In this document: piece by piece, positions 46,169 to 55,491 of the stretch
How positions within the stretch are numbered: the first letter of the stretch is position 1
Layout: the number at the start of each line of letters is the position of its first letter
Source: Erythrobacter aureus
GTDB taxonomy: Bacteria; Pseudomonadota; Alphaproteobacteria; Sphingomonadales; Sphingomonadaceae
Assembly (NCBI RefSeq): GCF_003355455.1
Contig: NZ_CP031357.1
Coordinates: 2,024,501 to 2,088,500 of the forward strand
Direction: 5' to 3'
DNA: 64,000 bases
Program-made: the position numbers and the translations under genes
Notes under the pieces: generated by a model
The model's database searches: none
Told to the model about the DNA's origin: nothing
Seen by the model: only the letters and a program-made list of their open reading frames with translations

Positions 46169-47127
46169 CCGAACCCCGCCGCACGCTCTATCCCGCGATC
46201 GAACCGTTCGAGTCCGGCATGCTCGATGTCGGCGAAGGTCACTCGCTCTATTGGGAACGGGTCGGCACCAAGGGCGCGAAGCCTGCGGTATTCCTCCACG
46301 GAGGTCCAGGTGGCGGCATGGCGCCCGATCATCGCAGACAGTGGGATCCGGATCTCTACGATGTGCTGCTGTTCGACCAGCGCGGCTGCGGAAAATCGCT
46401 GCCTTTCGCCGAAATCGAGAACAACGACACCTGGCGGATCGTCGACGATATCGAGCGACTTCGCGAGATGTGTGGCCACAGCAAATGGCAGGTCTTTGGT
46501 GGCAGTTGGGGATCGACACTGGCGCTTGCCTACGCCCAGAAATATCCGAACCGGGTGAGCGAACTGGTTCTACGAGGCGTTTTTCTCGCGCGGGAGCGGG
46601 AAAAGACCTGGCTCTACGGCTACGGGGCGAGCGAGATCATGGCCGAACAGTGGGACCAGTTCATCGGCCTCGTTCCCGAGCAGGAGCGCGGCGACCTGGT
46701 GCGCGCCTATTACAACCGCCTGACGAGCGAGGACGAAGCGACGCGGCTTGCCGCGGCGCACGAATGGTCGCTGTGGGAGGGCCATGTCGCCACGCTGTTA
46801 CCGAACGAATCCCTGCTGGAAAGCTTCGGCGATCCAGCCAAGGCGGTTCCATTCGCGCGCATCTGCGCGAAGTTCTTTCTCGAGGGCTTCTTTCTCGAAG
46901 AAAACGAATTGCTCGACAATGTCGATCGGCTCACCGGCATTCCCGGTATCATCGTGCAGGGCCGCCATGACATCTGCACCCCGCCAAGCGCGGCCTGGGC
47001 GCTGAAGAAAGCCTGGCCCGAGGCGGAGCTTTGGATGGTCGACGATGCCGGACATAGTGCGAGCGAACCCGGTATCGTCGACGGCCTGGTCCGGGCCACC
47101 GACCGGCTGGCCGGGAAGCGGGCGTGA
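46165..47127 (+). CDS. pip: Proline iminopeptidase
   Basis: 320-residue alpha/beta hydrolase (peptidase S33) that removes N-terminal proline. Oxyanion HGGPGGGMAPDHRR, DQRGCGKSLP, nucleophile Ser in FGGSWGSTLALAYAQ, Asp in QGRHDICTP and His in DDAGHSASEPG. ATGA overlap with the upstream lipoprotein, so it is likely transcribed with trpE. Confidence 0.94.
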   Translation: MTEPRRTLYPAIEPFESGMLDVGEGHSLYWERVGTKGAKPAVFLHGGPGGGMAPDHRRQWDPDLYDVLLFDQRGCGKSLPFAEIENNDTWRIVDDIERLREMCGHSKWQVFGGSWGSTLALAYAQKYPNRVSELVLRGVFLAREREKTWLYGYGASEIMAEQWDQFIGLVPEQERGDLVRAYYNRLTSEDEATRLAAAHEWSLWEGHVATLLPNESLLESFGDPAKAVPFARICAKFFLEGFFLEENELLDNVDRLTGIPGIIVQGRHDICTPPSAAWALKKAWPEAELWMVDDAGHSASEPGIVDGLVRATDRLAGKRA

Positions 47128-47202
47128 CATCACGCTGACGTTTCGCGTCTCGCAGCTTTCCTTGCTTGAAAGCCTGGCGCCAGAGCTTCATTGACGGCAT
47201 GC

Positions 47203-47817
47203 ATGACCGACAGCCGCTCCATTCTCGTAATCGACAATTACGATAGCTTCACCTTCAACCTCGTCCATTACCTCACGGAAATGGGCGCGGATGTCGAGGT
47301 GGTGCGCAATGACGCCATTTCGGCGCGCGAGGCACTGGCGGCAGACCATGCGGGTTATCTGATCTCGCCCGGACCCTGCACACCGAACGAAGCGGGGGTC
47401 AGCCTCGACCTCGTGACGGCCTGTGCCGATGCGGGCAAACCTCTGCTCGGCGTGTGCCTTGGTCATCAGGCAATCGGCCAGCATTTCGGCGGGCGCGTGG
47501 TGCGCGGTGGGCTGATGCATGGAAAGACATCGCCGGTGACGCATGATGCCAGCGGAGTCTTTGTCGGCCTACCCTCGCCCTTCACCGCGACGCGCTATCA
47601 CTCGCTCGTGGTCGAGGACATTCCCGACTGCCTGGAGATCAACGCCACCAGCGAAACACCGGGTCTCGACGGCAGCAGCGTGATGGGCTTCCGCCATTGC
47701 GAACTGCCGATTCACGGCGTTCAGTTCCACCCCGAAAGCATTGTCACCGAACACGGCCACGCACTGCTTGCCAACTTCCTCGAAATCTGCGGTATCGCCG
47801 CCAAGGCCCCGGCATGA
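47203..47817 (+). CDS. trpG: Anthranilate synthase component II (glutamine amidotransferase)
   Basis: 204 residues. Class I amidotransferase triad: Cys in LLGVCLGHQAIGQ, His and Glu in GVQFHPESIVTEHG. N-terminal VIDNYDSFTFNLVHYL is typical of TrpG/PabA, so it may also serve aminodeoxychorismate synthase. The ATG at 47203 is preferred over the TTG 12 bases upstream. Overlaps trpD by 4 bases. Confidence 0.96.
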   Translation: MTDSRSILVIDNYDSFTFNLVHYLTEMGADVEVVRNDAISAREALAADHAGYLISPGPCTPNEAGVSLDLVTACADAGKPLLGVCLGHQAIGQHFGGRVVRGGLMHGKTSPVTHDASGVFVGLPSPFTATRYHSLVVEDIPDCLEINATSETPGLDGSSVMGFRHCELPIHGVQFHPESIVTEHGHALLANFLEICGIAAKAPA

Positions 47818-48806
47818 AACGACTTCCCGATGCAAAGCAGCACCTTGGCGAGAAGGAGGCGGAAGAGGTCTTCGGCTGGATTCTCGATGGCGAGACGTCC
47901 GACGAGGACGTCGCCCGTTTTCTCGTGGACATGTCGGCGCGCAGTGAAACGTCCGAGGAAATCGCTGGGGCTGCCCGTGCGCTCCGGACCCGGCTGATTC
48001 CGGTCGAAGCTCCCGAAGGGACCGTCGATTGCTGCGGTACCGGGGGCGATGGGCATCACACGCTCAACGTCTCGACAGCGGTGAGCCTGGTCGTCGCGGC
48101 ATGCGGTGTCCCGGTGGCAAAGCACGGCAATCGCGCGGCGAGCAGCAAATCGGGCGCGGCGGATACACTCGAAGTGCTTGGCCTCGACATGGAAGCTGCG
48201 GGGAAAAGCGCCGAGAAGACCTTGGCGGAACTCGGAATTTGTTTCCTCTTCGCCAAAAACCACCACCCTGCGATGGGGCGCATTCAACCCATTCGCCAGA
48301 AGCTCGGTGTGCGGACCATTTTCAATTTGATGGGTCCCTTGTCGAACCCCGCCGGGGTACGGCGGCAACTGATCGGCATCGCCCGCCCCGCCTATGTCCC
48401 TATCTATGCCGCCGCCAAGGCCAAGCTGGGGACCGAGCGGACCTTCATTGCCTCGGGCGACGAAGGCCTTGACGAACTGAGCCTGGCGGGCGGAAACGAA
48501 CTGGCCGACGTGACGGGCAACGATTTCGAGATGCGCCGCGTCGTCGCCGTGCAGGCCAACCTGCCCCATTCACCCGTCGAAGCGATCCGCGGGGGCGAAC
48601 CGGAGCATAACGCACGGGCGTTGGAGGCTCTTCTGTCGGGGACCCCCGGCCCCTATCGCGACGCCGTGTTGTTCAATGCCGCCGCGACGCTCATCGTCGC
48701 CGGGCGCACCGACGACTGGACCGAGGGCGCGGAAATCGCCGCCGAAGCGCTGGATTCGCGCAAGGCCAAGACGCTGCTCGAAAAATGGATCGCGATGGCC
48801 ATCTGA
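47814..48806 (+). CDS. trpD: Anthranilate phosphoribosyltransferase
   Basis: 330 residues. Adds phosphoribose to anthranilate. PRPP site CCGTGGDGHHTLNVSTAVS, KHGNRAASSKSGAAD, anthranilate site HHPAMGRIQPIR and RTIFNLMGPLSNPA. ATGA overlap with trpG. Stop and the start of trpC are only a base apart (TGACATG). Confidence 0.97.
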   Translation: MKRLPDAKQHLGEKEAEEVFGWILDGETSDEDVARFLVDMSARSETSEEIAGAARALRTRLIPVEAPEGTVDCCGTGGDGHHTLNVSTAVSLVVAACGVPVAKHGNRAASSKSGAADTLEVLGLDMEAAGKSAEKTLAELGICFLFAKNHHPAMGRIQPIRQKLGVRTIFNLMGPLSNPAGVRRQLIGIARPAYVPIYAAAKAKLGTERTFIASGDEGLDELSLAGGNELADVTGNDFEMRRVVAVQANLPHSPVEAIRGGEPEHNARALEALLSGTPGPYRDAVLFNAAATLIVAGRTDDWTEGAEIAAEALDSRKAKTLLEKWIAMAI

Positions 48807-48807
48807 C

Positions 48808-49593
48808 ATGAACAAGCTCGAAGAGATTTGCGCAACCAAGCGCGAGGAAGTCGCCGCGCGCAAGCGAGCCCGTTCGCGCGCCGATCTCGACGCGGCGGCG
48901 CTTGAACAATCGGCACCCCGTGGCTTCCGCTCGGCGCTGGCACGCGCGCAGCAGAGCGGTTTCGGCCTGATTGCCGAAATCAAGAAAGCATCACCCTCCA
49001 AAGGCCTAATCCGAAAGGATTTTCGGCCCGCCGAGCATGCGCGCGCCTATGCTGCGGGCGGAGCTGCCTGCCTGTCGGTGCTGACCGACGCCCCCTACTT
49101 TCAGGGTCACGAGGATTACCTCGTCGAAGCGCGCACAGCCTGCCCCCTTCCGGTCCTGCGCAAGGACTTCTTGGTCGATACGTGGCAAGTCGCCGAAGCA
49201 CGCGCGATCGGTGCCGATGCGATTTTGATTATCGTCGCTGCGCTCGACGATAGTGCCATGCATGAAATCGAAGCAGCGGCATTCGATTACGGAATGGATG
49301 TGTTGGTCGAAGTCCACGATAGCGTCGAAATGGACCGCGCCGCCCGGCTGAAATCGCGCTTGATCGGTGTGAACAACCGCGACCTCAAGACCTTCGATAC
49401 CGATCTTGCGACAACCGAAACGCTCGCCGCCCACGCCCCGGACGGCGCCCTGTTGGTCGGCGAGAGCGGGATCTCGATCCATTCCGATTGCGCCCGCCTC
49501 GCTCGTTCTGGCGTGCGCAGCTTCCTTGTCGGAGAAAGCCTGATGCGGCAGCCCGATGTCGAAGCGGCAACCCGCACCCTGCTTGGCGGCTGA
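48808..49593 (+). CDS. trpC: Indole-3-glycerol phosphate synthase
   Basis: 261-residue TIM-barrel enzyme. Active-site segments GLIAEIKKASPSKGLIR (Lys), SVLTDAPYFQG, PVLRKDFLVD, VEVHD, GVNNRDLKTF and VGESGI. Stand-alone, not fused to TrpF. trpF, trpB and trpA are outside the window. Confidence 0.97.
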   Translation: MNKLEEICATKREEVAARKRARSRADLDAAALEQSAPRGFRSALARAQQSGFGLIAEIKKASPSKGLIRKDFRPAEHARAYAAGGAACLSVLTDAPYFQGHEDYLVEARTACPLPVLRKDFLVDTWQVAEARAIGADAILIIVAALDDSAMHEIEAAAFDYGMDVLVEVHDSVEMDRAARLKSRLIGVNNRDLKTFDTDLATTETLAAHAPDGALLVGESGISIHSDCARLARSGVRSFLVGESLMRQPDVEAATRTLLGG

Positions 49594-49661
49594 AAGAGCG
49601 GGAGAGGAGCAAAGCGGGAACACCTGTTCCAGCGCAACTTGCTCCAAACCGGGGCTATTGC

Positions 49662-49718
49662 TTGACTTGTGGAAAGGGGTTGCTTACTTGTTCCGCATTC
49701 GTTCACGCGTTTGTGAAC
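49662..49718 (+). promoter_or_regulatory. lexA promoter and SOS (LexA) box
   Basis: An exact GTTC-N7-GTTC direct repeat at 49690-49704, the consensus alphaproteobacterial LexA site. It overlaps the 3' end of a likely promoter (TTGACT 49662-49667, 17-base spacer, TACTTG 49685-49690). An extra palindrome, GTTC-N10-GAAC (49701-49718), abuts it. It lies 37 bases before the lexA ATG, so lexA represses itself (inference). Confidence 0.88.
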
Positions 49719-49740
49719 AGGCGACACGGGAGTTCGCACC

Positions 49741-50430
49741 ATGCTGACCGCCAAGCAGCACGAATTGATCCGCTTCATCCAGCAAAAGCTGGAGGACACT
49801 GGTATTTCCCCCAGCTTCGAGGAAATGAAAGAGGCATTGGACCTCAAGAGCAAGTCGGGCGTCCACCGGCTTATCTCCGCGCTGGAAGAACGCGGTTTCA
49901 TTCGTCGGCTGCCCAATCGGGCGCGGGCGCTCGAGGTTGTCAAACTGCCGGAAGACGCGGTTATGGGTTCTCCCAAGCCTGCTCCCGCGAACGATGCGGT
50001 CTCCACGGCGCTGACCGCGAAGGCGGGCGCTCCCGAGCCGGCCAACGATATTATCGACGTTCCGCTGCACGGCCGCATCGCCGCCGGCGCTCCGATCGAA
50101 GCGATCGAAGGCCAGTCGAGCATGCCGGTGCCTGCCGCGCTGCTCGGCCCTGGCGAACATTATGCGCTGGAAGTCTCGGGCGATTCGATGGTCGAGGCCG
50201 GTATTTTCGACGGCGATTTCGCGCTGATCAAACGCACCGACAATGCGCGTGACGGAGAGATCGTAGTCGCGCTGGTCGATAATGAGGAGGCCACGCTCAA
50301 ATATCTGCGCCGCGATGCAGGTCGTGTCCGGCTCGATCCGGCCAATAGCGCTTATGAGGCGCAGATGTACGAACCACATCGGGTCCAGGTACAGGGTAAG
50401 CTGGCGGGGCTCTTGCGGCGCTACCACTGA
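49741..50430 (+). CDS. lexA: SOS repressor LexA
   Basis: 229 residues. Winged-helix DNA-binding domain (about 1-70, MLTAKQHELIRFIQQKLEDT). Autocleavage Ala-Gly in GRIAAGAPIEAI. Catalytic Ser in VSGDSMVEAGIFDGD and Lys in VDNEEATLKYLRR. The linker (about 75-105) is longer than in E. coli LexA (202 residues) and Ala/Pro-rich. Confidence 0.97.
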   Translation: MLTAKQHELIRFIQQKLEDTGISPSFEEMKEALDLKSKSGVHRLISALEERGFIRRLPNRARALEVVKLPEDAVMGSPKPAPANDAVSTALTAKAGAPEPANDIIDVPLHGRIAAGAPIEAIEGQSSMPVPAALLGPGEHYALEVSGDSMVEAGIFDGDFALIKRTDNARDGEIVVALVDNEEATLKYLRRDAGRVRLDPANSAYEAQMYEPHRVQVQGKLAGLLRRYH

Positions 50431-50445
50431 TGAACGCATTGGCGA

Positions 50446-52647
50446 CTAGCGGACGGAAGCCCGCCACCAGCCATGTTCACCCTGGTCCTGCGCGACCGTC
50501 GCGACCTCCCGGGAAGAAAGATAAATCGCCGTCCCTCCTTCCCTCTGGAGGAAGAGGCGGTCTATCTTCAGCCATCGTGGGCGGCAGCTCCGTGGCAAAT
50601 AGCGTTCGGCGATAACGATATCCGCTCTCTGGCAAGCCGCGGCCAGTGCGCGCTCCGCGACGAGGTCCCGGTTGCGCGCGACGAGGATCGTCCAGTTGCG
50701 AGGTTCTTGCTTAGGGGGCCCTCGCTTTACGGTCAGCGTGCAGAATTCCGCACTGCATCGGGCGTGAGGCCACTGGACCAGCGGTATCGGCTCCAGGTCA
50801 CTTCCGGAAAGCTCAAGCAGATTCTGTCGTGCGTAGTTCGTCTTGCCATCGCGCAGGACCAGCACGTGTTCGGCCTCGTTCGCCACGCCGATATCCCGCC
50901 CATCGCGCGTGACGAGAATATCGGGCGCGGGTGCCGAAATCATAAGGAAGGCGGCCACCGCAACCGGCGCCAGTCCCCACAGGCGAACCCTGCCCTGCCA
51001 TAGTGCCAACCACAACGCGCCGGCGAGATATAGGGTCAAAGTGCTCAACCCGATACGCGGAGCCAGTTTCACCGCGCCGGGCTGCTCCGAGAAGAAATGG
51101 GCAATGGCGAGCAGGAGATCGAGCGAATGTCCGACCAGCCACCATGCGGGGGCGCCCGCCCCGACAATATCCAGCAAGAGAGCCAATGCCACGAGGGGCA
51201 TGGAAACGAATGTCACCAGAGGGATCGCGATCAGGTTTGCTGCCGCGCCATAGACCCCCGCCCGGTGGAAGTGGAACAGGACTATCGGCATGAGCGCAAG
51301 CTCGATCACGAGGCCGGTCAGGAATAGCGCCGATGCGCGCCGAGCGAGGCGGCGCAACCAGCTTTCTTCACGCGGTGCAAGGAAGTGGCGGATTGCCGGA
51401 ACGTTGTGGAGGGAAACGATGGCGATAACCGCGGCGAAGCTCATCTGAAAGCTCGGTCCCACCAGCGATTCGGGCCATAGTGCGAGAACGGCGCCTGCCG
51501 CCACCGCCACCATCCGCATCGAAAGCGGTTCTCGCCCGAGCGCCAGCGCAACCAGGACGAGCAATGCCCCAATACAGCTCCGAACCGTCGGAACTTCGGC
51601 ACCGGTCAGCAGCGTGTAACCAATGCCGGCAAGGGCAGCCGTACCGGCTGCCAGCAGCGGCAGCCGCACGCGCAAGGTCAGCCAGGGCCAAAGGGCGAGC
51701 AGTTTGAGAGCCAGCAGATAGGTTGCCGCAATGATCGCGCTGACATGCAACCCGCTGATCGAAAGCAGATGCGTCAGCCCGGCATCGCGCATGGCCTCTT
51801 CGTCCGCCTGGGGAATGGCGCCCCGATCTCCGCTGGCCAGCGTCGCTGCAATCGCGCCGGCCGTGGTGTCCTCGAGCCTATCGCGGACATGCCCCGAAAG
51901 GCCTCTCTGGATCGATGCGAGGGATGCCGCCGAATCCCGAGATGGCTCGATCAGCTCGATTTCGCCGACTGCCGATCCGGTCGCCGAAAGTCCCTCGAAC
52001 CAGGCTCGTCTCGCGAAGTTGTAAGCACCCGGGACGATCGGCGGAGACGGGGGCATTAAACGGGCCGACAGGCGCACCCTCGCCCCCTCGCGCAGCGCCG
52101 CCCGGTCCTGCGTCCACGGTATGTTGATCCGGTATGCCACCGCCCGGCCGGTCTGGGAATCGCGAGCGGCAAGGATGAGCCTCACGCGATCTTCCGCAGG
52201 CTGTTCCTCGCGCTCGAGAATCCGCCCGTCGATCCGTTCGAAGCGCGGGTGCGGGATGGGTTCCGCTCCCACCATCGCCGAGCGCGCCCAGACCAGTGCG
52301 ATCCCGGCGGCCAAGGCAATGCAGATCGAGACGATTGCGACCAAAGTGAAGCTGCGCTTCTCCTCGCCCCGCCATAGAGCGATCGCGCCGAGAGCGGTTC
52401 CCAGCGCCAGTCCGATCGCTGCCAGCCACTGCCACCGTGTTCCCAACTGGAACCACATACCTATTCCACCGGCAAAAGCCACGACGAGCCACGGCCCGCG
52501 ATCGAAGCGAGCAGTTTCGAGAAAGGTCTCGATGCGCTGTGCGAAACTGGACAAGAGACCGCGCATGCGCCAATGGCGCGGCACTATCTGGCGGGCTTCT
52601 TCGCCCGCTTCCCCCATCGGTATCGAAGGCGTCCCCTGCGTCGCCAT
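50446..52647 (-). CDS. comEC: ComEC/Rec2-family membrane protein
   Basis: 733 residues. N-terminal helices plus a DUF4131-type OB-like region (about 130-260), then the Competence domain of many helices (LLSISGLHVSAIIAATYLLALKL, TGAEVPTVRSCIGALLVL). In model competent bacteria this is the DNA uptake channel. The metallo-beta-lactamase domain found at the C-terminus of Gram-positive ComEC is not recognisable: residues 610-733 lack HxHxDH. Divergent from gltX (28-base gap). The ATG at 52647 is chosen over an earlier one that would lie within gltX. Confidence 0.9.
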   Translation of the reverse strand: MATQGTPSIPMGEAGEEARQIVPRHWRMRGLLSSFAQRIETFLETARFDRGPWLVVAFAGGIGMWFQLGTRWQWLAAIGLALGTALGAIALWRGEEKRSFTLVAIVSICIALAAGIALVWARSAMVGAEPIPHPRFERIDGRILEREEQPAEDRVRLILAARDSQTGRAVAYRINIPWTQDRAALREGARVRLSARLMPPSPPIVPGAYNFARRAWFEGLSATGSAVGEIELIEPSRDSAASLASIQRGLSGHVRDRLEDTTAGAIAATLASGDRGAIPQADEEAMRDAGLTHLLSISGLHVSAIIAATYLLALKLLALWPWLTLRVRLPLLAAGTAALAGIGYTLLTGAEVPTVRSCIGALLVLVALALGREPLSMRMVAVAAGAVLALWPESLVGPSFQMSFAAVIAIVSLHNVPAIRHFLAPREESWLRRLARRASALFLTGLVIELALMPIVLFHFHRAGVYGAAANLIAIPLVTFVSMPLVALALLLDIVGAGAPAWWLVGHSLDLLLAIAHFFSEQPGAVKLAPRIGLSTLTLYLAGALWLALWQGRVRLWGLAPVAVAAFLMISAPAPDILVTRDGRDIGVANEAEHVLVLRDGKTNYARQNLLELSGSDLEPIPLVQWPHARCSAEFCTLTVKRGPPKQEPRNWTILVARNRDLVAERALAAACQRADIVIAERYLPRSCRPRWLKIDRLFLQREGGTAIYLSSREVATVAQDQGEHGWWRASVR

Positions 52648-52675
52648 GCAAGTGTTTGAAAGGAAGCGTGAGACA

Positions 52676-54124
52676 ATGGCAAGCGATAGTGACAGCAAGA
52701 CCCGGCAGGTCGTCACCCGCTTTGCTCCCTCGCCTACCGGCTATCTCCATATCGGCGGCGCGCGAACGGCACTGTTCAACTGGCTTTACGCGCGGCATCA
52801 CGGTGGCCGCGCGCTGTTGAGGATCGAGGATACCGATCGCAAGCGCAGCACCCCCGATGCGATCGAGAAAATCATCGACGGCCTCGACTGGCTGGGCCTC
52901 GATTTCGACGAGGCACCGGTGTTTCAGTCCGACCGCGCCGAACGCCATGCAGAAGTCGCACACAAGCTGCTCGAAGCGGGGCATGCCTATAAGTGCTTCG
53001 CGACCCCCGAGGAACTCGAGGACATGCGTGCAGAGCAGCGCGCGAACAAGCAGCCGATGCGTTACGACCGACGCTGGCGCGACCGCGACGAGAGCGAAGC
53101 GCCCGACGGCGCGCCCTTTGTGATCCGCCTGAAGGTGCCGACCGAAGGGGCGGCGACGATTCAAGACGCAGTTCAGGGCGAAGTCACGGTAAACAACGCC
53201 GAGATCGACGATTACGTCCTGCTCCGCGCCGACGGCACGCCGACCTACATGCTCGCCGTTGTTGTCGACGATCACGACATGGGCGTAACGCATATCATCC
53301 GCGGTGATGACCACCTCAACAACGCCTTTCGGCAATTGCCGATCATCCGTGCGATGGACACGATCGAGGGCGGTTGGCCCGACCCGGTCTATGCACACGT
53401 CCCGCTGATCCACGGTTCGGACGGGGCTAAGATGTCCAAGCGCCACGGCGCGGTGGGCGTAGAGGCCTATCGCGACGAAGAAGGCGTTCTGCCCGAAGCC
53501 CTTTTCAATTACCTGCTGCGTCTTGGCTGGGGTCATGGCGACCGCGAGGAGATCACCAAGGCGGAAGCCATCGAGTTGTTCGACCTTGATGGCGTCGGTA
53601 AAGGGCCGGCGCGCTTCGACATCAAGAAGCTGCAGCACCTCAATGGCCACTATATACGCGAGGCCGACGATGCGCGCTTGGCGGAAATCGTTGCCGCCAG
53701 AATCGGGCCGAAAGCGGATGTCGCGCTGCTGACAGAAGCGATGCCGGTTCTCAAAACCCGCGCGAAGTCCATCGTTGAACTTGCTGATGGCGCAGCATTT
53801 CTTTTTGCGAGCCGCCCGCTCGAAATGACCGAAAAGGCAGCCAAGCTTCTCGACGACGACGCTCGTCATCGCCTCGCCGGATTGTCAAAAATGCTGCATG
53901 TGCAAAATGACTGGACAATCGAGGCGCTGGAAGCCACTACGAAATCCTATGCCGAGCAGCTCGAACTGGGTCTCGGCAAGCTCGCGCAGCCCATGCGCGC
54001 AGCGTTGACGGGCACAACCACGTCGCCCGGCATTTTCGATGTGCTGGTCCTGTTGGGCAAGGAAGAGTCGCTCCTGCGTATCGATGCGCAGGTCTCGCCG
54101 ACAGGCACCGAGAAAAACGAGTAG
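52676..54124 (+). CDS. gltX: Glutamyl-tRNA synthetase
   Basis: 482 residues. Class I signatures FAPSPTGYLHIGGARTALFNW (HIGH region) and GAKMSKRHGAVGV (KMSKS region). The C-terminal anticodon-binding domain (about 340-482) is full. Lacks the Zn-ribbon Cys cluster of E. coli GluRS. The ATG at 52676 is preferred; the frame stays open upstream antisense to comEC. GluRS may also charge tRNA-Gln in this group. Confidence 0.96.
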   Translation: MASDSDSKTRQVVTRFAPSPTGYLHIGGARTALFNWLYARHHGGRALLRIEDTDRKRSTPDAIEKIIDGLDWLGLDFDEAPVFQSDRAERHAEVAHKLLEAGHAYKCFATPEELEDMRAEQRANKQPMRYDRRWRDRDESEAPDGAPFVIRLKVPTEGAATIQDAVQGEVTVNNAEIDDYVLLRADGTPTYMLAVVVDDHDMGVTHIIRGDDHLNNAFRQLPIIRAMDTIEGGWPDPVYAHVPLIHGSDGAKMSKRHGAVGVEAYRDEEGVLPEALFNYLLRLGWGHGDREEITKAEAIELFDLDGVGKGPARFDIKKLQHLNGHYIREADDARLAEIVAARIGPKADVALLTEAMPVLKTRAKSIVELADGAAFLFASRPLEMTEKAAKLLDDDARHRLAGLSKMLHVQNDWTIEALEATTKSYAEQLELGLGKLAQPMRAALTGTTTSPGIFDVLVLLGKEESLLRIDAQVSPTGTEKNE

Positions 54125-54133
54125 GAGAAACGC

Positions 54134-55420
54134 GTGGCCGACAAGCAGGCAACTCTCGATCTGGGCGACAGGACCCAGGAATTTCCCGTGCTGGAGGGCA
54201 GCGTCGGGCCGGATGTCGTCGACATTCGCAAGCTTTATGGCACGACCGGCAAATTCACCTACGATCCAGGGTACAAGTCGACCGCGAGCTGCGAGAGTGC
54301 GCTGACCTACATCGACGGCGAAGAAGGTGTCCTGCTCCATCGCGGTTACCCGATCGGCCAGCTCGCCGAAAACTCCAGCTTTATGGAAGTCGCCTATCTG
54401 CTGCTGAACGGTGAATTGCCGAAGCAGCAGGAACTCGACGATTTCGATTACACCATCACGCGCCATACCATGGTGCACGACCAGCTCCGCCAGTTCTATC
54501 AGGGTTTCCGCCGCGATGCGCACCCGATGGCGATCATGTGCGGCGTGGTCGGCGCGCTGTCGGCCTTCTACCACGACAGCACCGACATTTCCGACCCCGA
54601 ACAGCGCAAGATCGCCAGCCACCGCCTGATCGCCAAGATGCCGACGATTGCGGCGATGGCGTATAAATATGCGGTCGGTCAGCCGTTCCTGCAGCCGAAG
54701 AACGACCTCAGCTATACCGGCAATTTCCTGCGCATGACCTTCGGCGTTCCGGCGGAAGAATATGAAATCCACCCCGCGATCGAACGCGCGATGGACCGGA
54801 TCTTCATCCTCCACGCCGATCACGAGCAGAACGCCTCCACCTCGACCGTGCGCCTGGCCGGTTCGTCGGGCGCGAATCCCTTCGCCTGCATAGCGGCCGG
54901 CATTGCCTGCCTGTGGGGGCCGGCGCATGGCGGTGCCAACGAAGCCGCGCTCAACATGCTGCAGGAGATCGGTTCGCCCGATCGCATTCCGCACTATATC
55001 GAGCGCGCCAAGGACAAGAACGATCCATTCCGCCTGATGGGCTTCGGCCACCGGGTCTACAAGAACTACGATCCGCGCGCGACGGTGATGCAGCAGACGC
55101 TGCGCGAAGTGTTCGAAGCGCTCAACGTGAACGATCCGGTCTTCGAAACCGCGCTTCAGCTCGAGGAGCTTGCGCTCAACGACGATTACTTCAGGGAAAA
55201 GAAGCTCTTCCCCAATGTGGACTTCTATTCCGGGATCATCCTCAACTCGATCGGATTCCCGACCACCATGTTCACCGCGCTCTTCGCCCTCGCCCGTACG
55301 GTTGGCTGGGTGGCGCAGTGGAACGAAATGATCTCCGATCCCGCTCAGGTGATCGGCCGTCCGCGCCAGCTTTACACCGGTCCGACCGAGCGCGACTACG
55401 TGCCCATCGGTCAGCGCTGA
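54134..55420 (+). CDS. gltA: Citrate synthase
   Basis: 428-residue type II (hexameric, Gram-negative) citrate synthase. Active His in LHADHEQNASTSTVR, His in MGFGHRVYKNYDPRA and Asp in PNVDFYSGIIL. N-terminal beta-rich domain (about 1-60) typical of the NADH-sensitive type. GTG start at 54134 with AGGAGA 6 bases before it. Downstream of gltX by 9 bases. Ends at a strong terminator. Confidence 0.97.
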   Translation: MADKQATLDLGDRTQEFPVLEGSVGPDVVDIRKLYGTTGKFTYDPGYKSTASCESALTYIDGEEGVLLHRGYPIGQLAENSSFMEVAYLLLNGELPKQQELDDFDYTITRHTMVHDQLRQFYQGFRRDAHPMAIMCGVVGALSAFYHDSTDISDPEQRKIASHRLIAKMPTIAAMAYKYAVGQPFLQPKNDLSYTGNFLRMTFGVPAEEYEIHPAIERAMDRIFILHADHEQNASTSTVRLAGSSGANPFACIAAGIACLWGPAHGGANEAALNMLQEIGSPDRIPHYIERAKDKNDPFRLMGFGHRVYKNYDPRATVMQQTLREVFEALNVNDPVFETALQLEELALNDDYFREKKLFPNVDFYSGIILNSIGFPTTMFTALFALARTVGWVAQWNEMISDPAQVIGRPRQLYTGPTERDYVPIGQR

Positions 55421-55442
55421 CAAAGTATTTTGGGGACAGTGA

Positions 55443-55468
55443 GGGGCGCCATCCGGCGCCCCTTTTTT
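55443..55468 (+). terminator. Rho-independent terminator after gltA
   Basis: Perfect stem GGGGCGCC (55443-55450) / GGCGCCCC (55455-55462), loop ATCC, then six T. Classic intrinsic terminator, 22 bases past the gltA stop. Confidence 0.95.
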
Positions 55469-55491
55469 CATCCGCGATCGAGACCGATCGC

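Noticed and set aside
50435..51003. Plus-strand frame after lexA as a small downstream gene
   Set aside because: It lies wholly antisense to comEC and has no recognisable domain.
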